Of a stretch of DNA of 64,000 nt, positions 40,139 to 51,308 are shown piece by piece. The notes below the pieces were generated by a model, which saw only the letters and a list, made by a program, of their open reading frames with translations, was not told the DNA's origin and ran no database searches. Position numbers and translations under genes: made by a program. Every line of letters begins with the position of its first letter. The first letter of the stretch is position 1. The stretch is from Punica granatum (Eukaryota; Streptophyta; Magnoliopsida; Myrtales; Lythraceae). Where the stretch lies: positions 7,832,982-7,896,981 of the forward strand of contig NC_045134.1 of NCBI RefSeq assembly GCF_007655135.1, given 5' to 3'.

Positions 40139-43100
40139 ATGGAATGGAAAGCATGTGAGAAGGACTCGGTGGTGACGCAGATCAGTATCGGTGGGTTTGA
40201 CCACCATGTGCGAGCTAACGATCTGCTTGACTTCTTGGAAGATGAAATTGGCACGGTTTACAGGTGTCGTCTGAAGACTTCCTGGACGCCTCCAGAATCT
40301 TATCCTGATTTTTCCATCACAAACATCGGGAAAATTCAGTTACTAGATGAGTACAGGAAGGTGGAACCTCATGCATTCGTTCATTTCGCAATGCCTGAGT
40401 CAGCAGCTTCTGCCATTGCTGATGCAAAGCGCGGGGTCCTAAATATGGGTGGCAAGCCCTTGAAGGTTAGCTTGGGGCCTGAAAGCCCGTTCCATATGAA
40501 TCAGAGGAGGAGGACTACTACTCCTTTCAAGTTTTCTGATGTGACTGTTGAAATCGGAACCTTGATTAGCCCTGAAGAATTCTGGGCCGCTTGGAGAGGA
40601 CCACTTTCTGGGGTCGAATTCTTCGTGGACCCATTCGATGCTACATGTAAATTCTGCTTCACGAGAGATACGGTCTTCTCTTTCAAGGACACATCCGATT
40701 GTGCAGTCATAAAGTGCGACCTGAAGATGGAATTTTTGGTCAGAGACATAAATGAAATCAGGCAGTATGCAGACTCTTCCCGTCTTGTGATTCTACTGCA
40801 GCTGGCCTCATCTCCTCGGCTTTATTACAGAACTGCTGACGATGATATTGATGTCACAGTGCCATTTGATTTATTGGATGATGATGATCCTTGGATCAGA
40901 ACAACTGATTTCACACCAAGTGGTGCCATCGGTCGGTGCAATTGTTATAGGATCTCGATTTCACCACGCCATGGACTGAAATTGCAGAAAGCCATGACTT
41001 ATCTGAAGGAACGAAGGGTCCAAGAGGTTTGTCTTAGGAGAACCTTGAATAGCAGTGATGAGCCGAACTTTGGGGTTCCATTGGATGATGTATTCTTCTC
41101 TGTTGATCACAAGGAAGGAATAAGCTTCGAAGTCCTCTACTTGCTGAGTGCTGTTGTTCACAGGAACATATTCAACCAGAACCAGCTGTCAGAATCTCTA
41201 TTTGATTTGCTGAGAGCTCGACCAAAAGAGGTGAATCTTGCTGCCCTGAGGCACATCTGCTCTTATAAAAGGCCTGTTTTTGATGCATACAAGAGGCTGA
41301 AACTTGTTCAAGAATGGCTTCTCAAGAACCCAAAGCTTGTAAAAAGTGCTAACCAGTCGGATGACGTCATTGCAGTCGGGAGGGTAGTTATTACCCCTAC
41401 TAAGGCATATTGTCTTCCTCCGGAAGCGGAGCTCTCGAACCGGGTCCTCAGGAATTACAGGCCCTTTGAGAACCGGTTCTTGAGGGTAACCTTCATGGAT
41501 GAAGGCTTGCAGACATTGAACGCTAATGTACTCAACTACTATCCTGCCCCCATATTGGACAGAACTTCGACCTTCTTCAACCAGAAGACGACAGTCTTCA
41601 GGAGGTTGAAGAGCATCATGACTAATGGGTTTTATCTATGTGGCCGCAAGTACTCATTCTTAGCGTTCTCGTCCAATCAGCTGAGGGATCGATCAGCCTG
41701 GTTCTTTGCTGAGGATGCGGATGTTAATGTGCTTAAGATAAAAAAATGGATGGGCAAATTCAATCATAATAATGTTGCTAAATGTGCTGCAAGAATGGGT
41801 CAGTGCTTCTCATCGACTTATGCAACCGTGGAAGTTCCACCATCACAGGTGAATCCTGAACTTCCCGATATCGAAAGAAATGGTTATTGTTTCTCTGATG
41901 GTATCGGTATGATTACCCCTGATCTTGCAAGAGAAGTGGCTGAGAAACTGAAACTGGAAGTTAGCAGCCCTTCTGCTTATCAGATTAGATACGGGGGCTA
42001 TAAAGGTGTGGTTGCTTGTTGGCCAGGCAAAGATGATGGCATTCGACTCTATCTGCGGAAGAGCATGAATAAATTTATGTCTGAACACACAACACTGGAA
42101 ATATGTTCCTGGACGAGGTTCCAGCCCGGTTTTCTCAACAGGCAGATTGTGACTTTGCTTTCGACATTAAAGGTTCCCGATGAGATATTCTGGAAGATGC
42201 AGCACAGGATGATTACTAAGCTGGATCAGATGCTCTTGGACGCCGATGTTGCATTTGATGTTCTCATGTCTTCCTGTGCGGAGCATGGAAACACAGCTGC
42301 CTTAATGCTGAGTGCGGGCTTTCGGCCCCAGTCCGAGCCTCACCTTCGAGGCATGCTTACTTGTGTCAGAGCTGCACAACTCTGGGGCCTAAGGGAGAAG
42401 GCCCGAATCTTTGTTCCTGATGGGAGATGGCTTATGGGCTGTTTTGATGAACTTGGGGTACTCGAGCACGGCCAATGCTTTATTCAGGTCTCTAGGCCCG
42501 CCCTTGAGAATTGCTTTGTAAAGCATGGTTCAAGGTTCTCGGAAACGAAGAACTTGCAAGTGGTTAAAGGGTACGTTGTGGTTGCTAAGAATCCCTGCCT
42601 TCACCCTGGTGATATAAGGATTCTTGAAGCGGTAGATGCTCCTGCATTATCCCATTTGTATGATTGCCTTGTATTTCCTCAGAATGGGGAGAGACCTCAT
42701 GCAAATGAGGCATCCGGCAGTGACCTTGATGGAGACCTTTATTTTGTTACATGGGATGAGAATCTCATTCCACCAAGCAAGAAGAGCTGGACTCCGATGC
42801 AGTATGAGCCTGCTGAAGCGAAAAAGCTCGCTCGTGGAGTTACTCATGAGGTAATCCCGCCTTCTGCTTTCATAAGTTTTGTGCGACATATTAGAGCCCA
42901 TTTGACAAAACTTAGTAAATGTCATGCTGGAGAGTTGGTTAAGAATCAGTTATGAAGGAGAAAGATGGACATTCAATGCATCAATTATGTAAATCACTTG
43001 AGTAGATGAAGCAGAATGAAGTATGCTTAATCGATCAAATATTTTTTGACTTGATTGATGCTAAAACCTCTTTTGAGTTGATACATCTCTCTCCCCCTAA

Positions 43101-44648
43101 TTTTCCTTCTTAACTTTATTAAGTTGATGAAGCATTGCCTTAGTTTTGGTAGCATTGTTAAGAGCTTCTAGTTTATATACTTGTGATTTTATTTATTTCC
43201 TGGCATGATTAGGATCTTTAAGCGCAGTGATAGTGGCTGCAAAGAGATTGTCGTTAGCTTGTTGTCCTTAGAGCTTATCCCTTGCACATTGAGTTTCACT
43301 GTAATCAACTTCTGCCTGTATTTTGGTGTTAATAATCTTGCAGGACATTATTAACTTCTTCGTCCAACACATTCTGAACGAGAACCTTGGCGCGATCTGC
43401 AACGCCCATGTGGTGCATGCAGACCGAAGTGAACAGGGCGCCTTGGATGAGAACTGCCTTCTACTGGCGGAGAAGGCTGCTCTCGCTGTTGACTTCCCAA
43501 AGACTGGAAAACTCGTTAGTATGCCTCCTAGCCTCAAACCTAAGCTGTACCCCGACTTCATGGGTAAGGAAGAGTTTCAGACTTACAAGTCGAAAAAGAT
43601 TCTTGGGAGGCTCTACCGACAGATAAAGGATGCATATGATGGAGATGCCGTCATGGGTAATGAATCAACCTGTGCCCCCGAGGAGATTCCTTATGATTTA
43701 AGTCTCGAGGTCCCAGGATCGGAGTACTTTATCCCCGAGGCATGGGATAAGAAGTGTTCTTATGATGGGCAGCTCAGTGGCCTCTTAGGGCAATACAAGG
43801 TGACCCGAGAGGAGGAGATAGTAACTGGACATGTCTGGTCCATGCCGAAGTACAGCAGCCGAAAGCAGGGGGAGCTGAAGGAGCGGCTCAAACATTCCTA
43901 TTCTGCCTTAAGGAAGGAGTTTAGGCAAGTCTTCGAGACTATGTCCTCAGGCTTTGAGGACTTGAGTGAAGAAGAAAGGAACAAGATGTTTGAGCAGAAG
44001 GCATCTGCCTGGTACCAGGTCAGTTTCTTTTTCATTCTTCATACAATATCTCTCGAGTTCTCCCGCTTATCCAGTTTTTGTAATTCTCATCTTAAATGAT
44101 GCAGCAGCTAGGGAGAAGTGTTAGATTGGTTTGGGGAACCTTGACCTGAACAACTTTCTTATTGTTTCTGTTTAAGGCCAGGTAGTCCTTTATTAGACCT
44201 CCCAGTCAGTATATGAAAAGTGTCTTCGTTGGTTCTTTAATACGAGTCGTGATCTCAACTCTTTGCTTCCAATGGAAATATCGTGTCACTTTCTTTATCT
44301 ACTTCAATAGCCTTTCTGTGAAAGTAAGAATTCGGGGTGGGTTAGGGCCATCAATACTATCCTTTCGTTCTTCCTTTTTAGCTTTCAAAGCAGAAAAAGC
44401 TTGGTAACTCTCGTTGTTTGTGTATTGAAATACGTTAACAGGTCTCTTACCATCCCAAGTGGGTCAAGAAGTCACTAGATCTGCAGGAGCCTGAAGCCGA
44501 AGGAGGCAGCCCCACCGTGATGCTGAGTTTCGCTTGGATCGCAGCAGATTACCTTGCCCGCATCAAGATTCGGGCCCGAGAAATCCAGAATGTGGACTTA
44601 AAGAAGCCCGTGAACTCTCTGGCAGGCTACCTCGCAGATCGAGTGTGA
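40139..44648 (+). CDS. RDR6: RDR6, RNA-dependent RNA polymerase 6
   Basis: RDR6 (SGS2/SDE1) copies single-stranded RNA into dsRNA for DCL4, feeding tasiRNA, transgene silencing and antiviral RNAi, and acts with SGS3 in cytoplasmic siRNA bodies. Coding exons are 40139-42850, 43344-44018 and 44442-44648, each ending in phase 0, for 1197 residues; the Arabidopsis protein is about 1196. The N-terminal RNA-binding region starts VTQISIGGF near residue 13. The RdRP core is recognisable from about residue 380, with CGRKYSFLAFS, DRSAWFFAED, CSWTRFQPGFLNRQI and the catalytic DLDGD at residues 862-866 in NEASGSDLDGDLYF. The C-terminal part has NAHVVHADRSE and PKLYPDFMGKE. Without splicing at 42850 the frame runs into intron sequence. 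No stop or missing catalytic residue is seen, so it looks functional. Confidence 0.97.
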
Positions 44649-46662
44649 GGGTCAAGGTCAATCCCGTGCGGCTGTCAGGGAAGAATAACGTTCGGTTGCA
44701 AGACCACTCTGCCACACCATACCCAAAGCAACTTGCTGTATATCTGGTAATTATGAGTAGCTGCTGTCATCCTCAATTTTGGAGGAGTTGGCAGTGTTCC
44801 TGAAGATTTGTGTATTTTTATTATAAGCCTTATTATTCCCGGATTTGCTCCGCCAATATATCAAAGTCTTATTCATAATTGAACTTTAGAGATTCCATTT
44901 GCCACAAAGTCTGAACTGCCAAGAAGTCGGATACCACCACACGATTGACACATGAGCGTGCTGGTAGCAACGATCGAGGACCGTACCAACAAACTTACCC
45001 AATTGTTGGTCTGGCTTTAATTGGCCTGGGGCAGCCCGGCTGAATGAGTCCGGAGATTATCGGGTTTGGCGTCGTTGCCGGGAAAAGATGAGGATGCGTC
45101 GTGATCTATCGAAGTAGATAGCTTTCAGTAGCTAATGATAAAGATATAGATTCAATGGGATAAGAGGATCTTGGAGATCGTCGTATGGACCGAACACGTG
45201 CTGAAAATCGAACAGGAGGATGACCGGTTGCTTAAGGAAACCGCCAAAGCTTTCGCAATTGCCTGCCTAACACGATAACCGTCGTCTTGTCAATCCTGTC
45301 GGGGGTCCAACACCAGCAAATACTTCAATTTCAATTCTCTCTGGAACAGAGACGATCGCAGACAAAAACCCAAATAAGTTCAAGAAACAGAGAGAGAGAG
45401 AGAGAGAGGCAGACAGACAGAAGGGAGAAGTGGAGAGATCCCTTTGGTTTGATCCCAAGAACCAGAGGGGTCCGTCCCTTTAAATTAATCGATCCTACAG
45501 AACATTCGAAGGAGAGGAGGGGTTCAAGAACACGTCAAGATCCCATCCTTGCAAGGTCTCCCGACAGCCTCTCTCTGTTTCAACGGAGGTTTTGTATGTT
45601 CGTAGTTGTTTCCTTGTCCATTTGGGTGGCTTCTGATCCGCTTCTCTTTCTCTGCATTTGCAGGTGTTCTGCGGGGCGTCTCTCCTTCCTAAGAGGAATA
45701 GGGCTGGGCTGTCAAGTTCTTGCTTGCAGATCGGTGTGTTTCTTCGGTCCTTTGTCTGATTTGTTTAAGAGTTTGTCTGTAATGATTCTTTTGTCCTATG
45801 AAGAATGTGGTCTGCCCAGCTAGTTGGTTGGGATGTTGTGTGGAACGGTGGCAATGCCGTCGAAAGTGAAATGGAAGTGGAAAGAGGATCTTTTGCCTTT
45901 ATCGTGTACTGAATGGATCTCCTGGAAGATGCTTGTGGGGAATCTGCCAGCACTTTGATTGTGTTGTATATCATGCTTAATTTCTTATGCTTGATTCCTT
46001 CCTGGCAACTTTTCTTTGGAATTTAGTTCGGTTTGGGGATTGGCTTTATGGACAGAGAAACCTGTTGGTTTGCTTCTCGCTGTGTACTTGATCCTGTCCC
46101 ATTATATACGATAACATTTACCATATAACACCATAAAATTGGCTTTAGTGGCTTGCTTGTTACTGGAGTGGGGTTCGAGTGGGCGAATGAGGTAATGCTG
46201 AGGGGTTCGGCTACAGCCCACACTGGTCATGTGGTCACTTCCCCTTCAAGGAGCTTCCTCAGGGGTCAAGGATTTGACTCCGACCCAACACCCGTAAAAC
46301 TCCTTAGGGTGACATACCTGCAAGCCCATCGGTCGGCATTCCACCAGATACCCATGCATCGGGGTGGATTGCTGGTCTCCAGGTTTATGTACAATATGTT
46401 TGTAAATCCTCTTAAAGGGGTCGGTGGTTTGGTCTCTCCCTTGTACGAGGGGAGAAAGACATAATTCTTTTGCAAATCAAGTTTGTCTTGGTAACATTTT
46501 TGTCTTGCTAATATCACGACATATGAATATGAACCTAATGGAGCCTCCTGTGCTGACCATTTTCTGGTTATATAAAATTTCCCAACAGAGAAGTTGTCCT
46601 CAATGCTCATTTAAATCTTTGTCGATCATCTCTCTGAATGAGTCTTTGAAGACATCGAATAC
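44649..46662. other. RDR6 3' flank and upstream part of the DUF4050 gene
   Basis: The RDR6 3' UTR probably ends near 44830-44880. A leader for the next gene may start around 45280-45460, where a GA repeat (about 45389-45410) lies in a purine-rich stretch. A plausible intron (AG|GTTTTGTATG at 45589 to TTTGCAG at 45663) follows. A block at 46180-46300 has a box B-like GGATTTGACTCCG. The N-terminal coding exon of the DUF4050 gene was not found here with confidence. Confidence 0.4.
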
Positions 46663-47442
46663 ATGGGCTCAACAGCGTGTGAAGAAATCAAACTTTCTTC
46701 AGAGGAAATTGGTGTTTGTACCCTCTCCAAGGACAATAGCAGGGCCCAAAGCATAATAAGTATATCGTCACCTGCACTTGGCTCACTGGATCAGGAGATT
46801 GATCGTCGTGATAGTGTTGGTGGTTTGAACGGCCAGACCGAATTTGTAAATCAAGGCAAGCTTAAGTTGCTAACACTGATTTGTTGAGAATGCTTGCTTG
46901 CGTCAAGGTTTCTCTCGTTATCTTTTTCCATCCCAAAGACTAAATGTTTACTTGAAATTTGCTGGTGCAGGTCTTCTTCTCTGGAACCAGATTAGGCAAC
47001 AGTGGGTCGGAAGTAAAAAAACCGAGAGGCAGTCAGGTCTCCGAGAACCCAGAATAAGGTTGCATGCAGTATATATATTTCTCGTTGGTTCTGAAATCCT
47101 TGTCTATTTGGTGAAACTTTGGATTAATGCCCCATCTCTGACGTTAAATTTTTTCTGCATCATATATATGTTACAGTTGGAATGCTACCTATGAGAGTCT
47201 ACTTGGGACAAATAAACCTTTCCGGAAGCCGATTCCGCTCTTTGTAAGTTCCTGTTGATTTCAGGCACTCTCTTCCATCACATATCGTTCAGAAATCTGC
47301 CTTCCTAGAGAGAACATGAGCACATTCTGCAAGCAGCGTTCTTAGCTCGGAAGATGACAATGTTCAATCTGTTACATGACAGGAAATGGTAGACTTTCTC
47401 ATAGACATATGGGAAGAGGAAGGATTATACGATCAGTACTGA
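46663..47442 (+). CDS. Gag1-like clamp domain (DUF4050) protein
   Basis: Four exons can be placed: 46663-46855, 46971-47058, 47177-47243 and 47383-47442, giving 135 residues from the ATG at 46663. The C-terminal half is diagnostic of the plant DUF4050 family: EFVNQGLLLWNQIRQQWVG, then ISWNATYESLLGTNKPF and EMVDFLIDIWEEEGLYD. The family's function in plants is not established. The first listed intron seems to use a GC donor (AAG|GCAAGC). Plant members usually start with a Cys-rich N-terminus that I do not find. The frame before 46663 is open only back to a TGA at 46639, so the start is either this ATG or an upstream exon spliced in near 46643. Plus-strand neighbour downstream of RDR6, no known link. 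Confidence 0.8.
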
Positions 47443-49952
47443 AAGTTCGAAATGCCGAAAAGTCAGTTTTCTGAGGCCGTGAAGAATCATCGTAGATTTT
47501 GTCTCGAGTCATGTATACCAGAAGCACCTAGGGCAGGTGTCACCTGTGTTGCCAAGAAACCGAAATCATGTGTTCAATGTACATGTCTTCGCTATGCTGT
47601 TCATCTCTCGAACTGAACAATTTGAACGGACAACATTCGAAGTCTAATGTGTCTCCTTTGCTTGTAGCTTCCTAGAAAAAAAGGATGGATTATGTGATTG
47701 CCGGGAAAGACCATGAGTTTATACATTGAACTTACCAAAGAGGTGGGAAATTTCCTAAAGATTGCCTCAAGGGGCTAAAAGATTCAAACCAAATCAAAAT
47801 TGTTAAATGTTGAACGTCTGCCACATGGGACTTCCTGTCCCAAGGATTGGCTAGGACTTGTTGAACACTAACCTCGAGTGAGAAAGATCGACTTGTGTAG
47901 ATTAATTGACATATCCTCCTTGAGAGTTTCTCATCGTGATTCAGTTGAACTCGTAATCCATAGCAGATTTCGGCGGAGTAGGAGGCGATGTACTCACGTG
48001 ATTCAGCGGAAACTCGCATGAGGCCATATTTATATGCACGTGATTCAATTGATAGAACTCGTTAATACATCGCAACAATTGACACAGGCGAAAGGAAAGG
48101 AACCAATTGTCAAAAGTAGTGATGGATCTTAAAACTCCTCGGCTGGCACTGTCAAAATGTGTAGATTTTAGTCCGGCAAGCACCCCGTTAGACCAAAATA
48201 ATCACGAGGAGAAGTCAAATAGGGATAGTACGTTCCGACCGATTGACCCTCCGATGTTTAAGTAAGTACCCGCTCAAACTGAAGTGGATTCCTAGCGAGG
48301 TCTCTATGACCGTCATGGCGTGGCTCTAATTTGTACAGTACACCCGAGGACCTCATGCGCGCATTAACATATTCTTAACATGCGTGATTTCGATTTCACT
48401 ATACTAAAAACGCCGTCGTTCTTCATTCTTGTTATGTAATTAGAAATAGCGTCGTCTGCTTAACCTCTTTCGTTTTCTATTTCCTGATAAAAAATCAACC
48501 TCAGGTCAGGATTCAAATCTCGTGCGGTACATTGAACTTCCCTCATTTTCAAGCTGGTCCACTCGGGTGGACTAGCAACATAACTTTGTCGTTCGAAAAA
48601 TGATTTTGATCTCTAATCCTGAAACCGTGTCTCTTTTGAATTCCATTTCTCACCAAACGGATATATTTTTTTTTTGTTGGGAAAAGCCCAAAAAAAGAAG
48701 GCATCCCTATCTGTCTCTCTCTAAGTGGCATAAAAATTTCTTGACAATAAGCCTCCCCAACGTAAGAAACGGCCGTGGGGTCGATATATACAGGGGATTT
48801 GAACATTTTTGAGGACGATATGTGACCAGGACAAGAGGATACATCCGATCGAATGATCGTAGCTGCCGTCCATCCGATGAGGGGTGATTCGTCTTTACAA
48901 AACACGATTTGGTGGATTAGCTGAGCTGAATAAACGAGTCCAACTACATAGCCAAATTACAATAGCATATATAGAATACTCATTAAAGTCATTTCAATAC
49001 GAGAATCTCTAGTCCTTCGATTGGCACATACATACGTACGTATCGATATGTAGTTCGATGCATTTGTATAGGCATTAATAAAGGTATCCCGAGTGCATCT
49101 ATTCTATGTTCCTCTCAATATGAAAGGGGGGAAGAAAAAAGAAAAAAACGACGAGTGCTATGAATCGACTTGCTCATACCAAAAGTCTTGGAAGTATTTA
49201 GGGTTTCATATCGTCTCAGAAGTAATAAGCTCCTGATTTATTCCTTTCCCAAAGATCATCAAAGATTACCATGATCTCCATGAAAGAAGATGAAGACCCG
49301 ATATTTGATTTCGATGAAGCTTGTAAACATATTCAAAATTCATGCGAGTACTACATGAGCCTTTCGCAGCGATAATGAAAAGAATCAAGTACATCTCAAC
49401 AATCGATTTCACCTCCCAAAACCAAACACTCAATACGTACATGACACACAGGCATGACAATCTCCATGTTAATTGGTCATTAACATGTTTAATTACATCC
49501 ATGATTCATGACAATAATTATTGCATCAAAAGAAATGCTCATAAAGAAAAAAGAAAAAGTGAGGGGAATAAAAACGACAATTTTATGTTTCTATGCCGAG
49601 TAAAGTGGGTGTGGGGCAGTATGATCATATCTTTCAATGAATCACACACACAAACACACACATATATATATAACTATATTGGTGAATTGAATCATACATA
49701 ATATAATAATGAATCATGCACAAGTGGGGATGCATTAAATAAAACCCAATTTGATGATTTTAATAAACTTAATAAATGGGAAAAGTGGTGGGAGCATATC
49801 TAGAGGGGGATCAGGGAATCGGGTGGGGGTGGGGGTGGGGGGACTGAATCAGGGTTAGGTTAAATGGATCATCCCCCATATGTATACGAACGTGCCATTC
49901 CGACCAATATGAGCTGGTTAAACCCATTAAACAAATTGTCAAGTTGCACACT

Positions 49953-50000
<48 letters not shown>

Positions 50001-51000
50001 GTCAAGGTTAGCATTAGTACTAGGATTTTTACTTTCAATTTCCAAACATACAATAATGAATTAATTAATCTGGCCTTTTAATTTGTTGTGAATTTCAATT
50101 TCAATTGATTGGGGCATATATGCAAAAAGCAAATTTATCTCCATGCCCTAATAAGAATAGCAAGTGGCCGGCTCAAGAGAACTTTTCCAGCTCTATTGCT
50201 TAATTTGCTTGTTAAGTGGACTCCTTCTTTCCCACATGCCAAATTTTGGCTCCATTCGAGGCGGTCTCCGAGATTATCACTCACAGGACTCGAACAGGAT
50301 CTGAATTGAAAAGTCGCGTTGACTAAAAATTATTTACAATCATTAATCAAATGAGATTGGAACTTACAACAGGTTGAAAAAGTGCTTACGATGAATACGC
50401 ATAATCCCATAATTAGAGCTTCCAAACCATTATCGAGTCAAGAATTCTCGCCTCCTCTCCAATTTTCTCTCTTTCGGTCAAACTTTTAATTTTGGAGGAC
50501 TATTCTTTTTTATTTATAATCCAATGGACTACAACTAAATCAGAGCAGTTTATGATACAATTAATTCTTTGTCCGGGCAAGGCAACCGACCTGCCAGCAC
50601 ATGAAACCATGCAGCTCGCTTCGAGACCCTAATCTACAATTAAGTCGGAGATTCACTCAATCTGAAACCGACGTGGTAAAGTGAAACCATTTTCGAAGTT
50701 TGGCTACCGATGCAAGGTAAGATAAAACATTTGGGACAGAATGGAATGGAATTGCCTTCCAAAGTATATAAATGATATAAGAAAAAATAAATAAATAAAA
50801 GGAAGAAATGCAATTTGCGTGGCGTGGAGGAATAAAATAATTGAGCAATAAATAAATAAATGAAAAAAATAAAATAAAAAGATATTTCGTCAGGGCAAAG
50901 GAAGGAAGCCTCCCCCCCCATCCCAAATTCATCCCTCTTTGCGCAAATACAATGCATGTGGGGCTCCCATTCAATGTATCGTCACATCCCGAAAACCCCC
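47443..51000. other. Intergenic, no recognised gene
   Basis: AT-rich with scattered short frames and no protein match. A long (AT)n microsatellite is at 49951-49996 and a (GGGGGT)n-like run near 49820-49840. Nothing else is supported. Confidence 0.45.
49951..49996. repeat. (AT)n microsatellite
   Basis: About 22 uninterrupted AT dinucleotides, likely length-variable. Confidence 0.95.
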
Positions 51001-51308
51001 GCATTAATAAAAAGGTCCCTCCTTTGATGTGAACAGCCAACACCCACCCCTTCCTCTCTCTCTCTCCTGCTCCTCCTCCCTTTGCCTCCTCTCTTCTTCC
51101 ACCCCCAACCCTTCCTTTTTGCCCTATCTGATAGGGTTTTCACACGCCTTGGAGCCTCCGCCCCTCTGATGCATTCGTGCCCTCGGGAGACATACGCCGC
51201 CGTTTTGGTCTCGATCGTTGCCGGGTCCCTATTTTTTGCTCTCCTCGGAGAGTTCTTGGGTGCGAGTCGGTGCAAATTTGACCTCTCGGGGTTTTTTGGG
51301 CCTTACCC
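51000..51308 (+). promoter_or_regulatory. EBF1 promoter and leader
   Basis: A TATA-like TTAATAAAAAGG is at about 51004-51015, followed by a long CT-rich tract (about 51050-51115), as is common at plant transcription starts. The leader carries an upstream ATG at 51169, which opens a long frame overlapping the EBF1 start, and an ATG-TGA minimal frame near 51026 if transcription begins early enough. The transcription start is inferred. Confidence 0.45.

Noticed and set aside
45064..45090. TTTGGCGTCGTTGCCGGGAA resembling a tRNA-Asp primer site of Athila elements
   Set aside because: No LTR end precedes it and no leader or gag follows. A lone 18-base resemblance is not enough to call an element.
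46150..46320. Possible SINE with a GGATTTGACTCCG box B
   Set aside because: No convincing box A, poly(A) tail or target duplication could be found, so it is mentioned only within the flanking-region entry.
49811..50064. Frames coding runs of I and Y around 49950
   Set aside because: These are translations of an (AT)n microsatellite.
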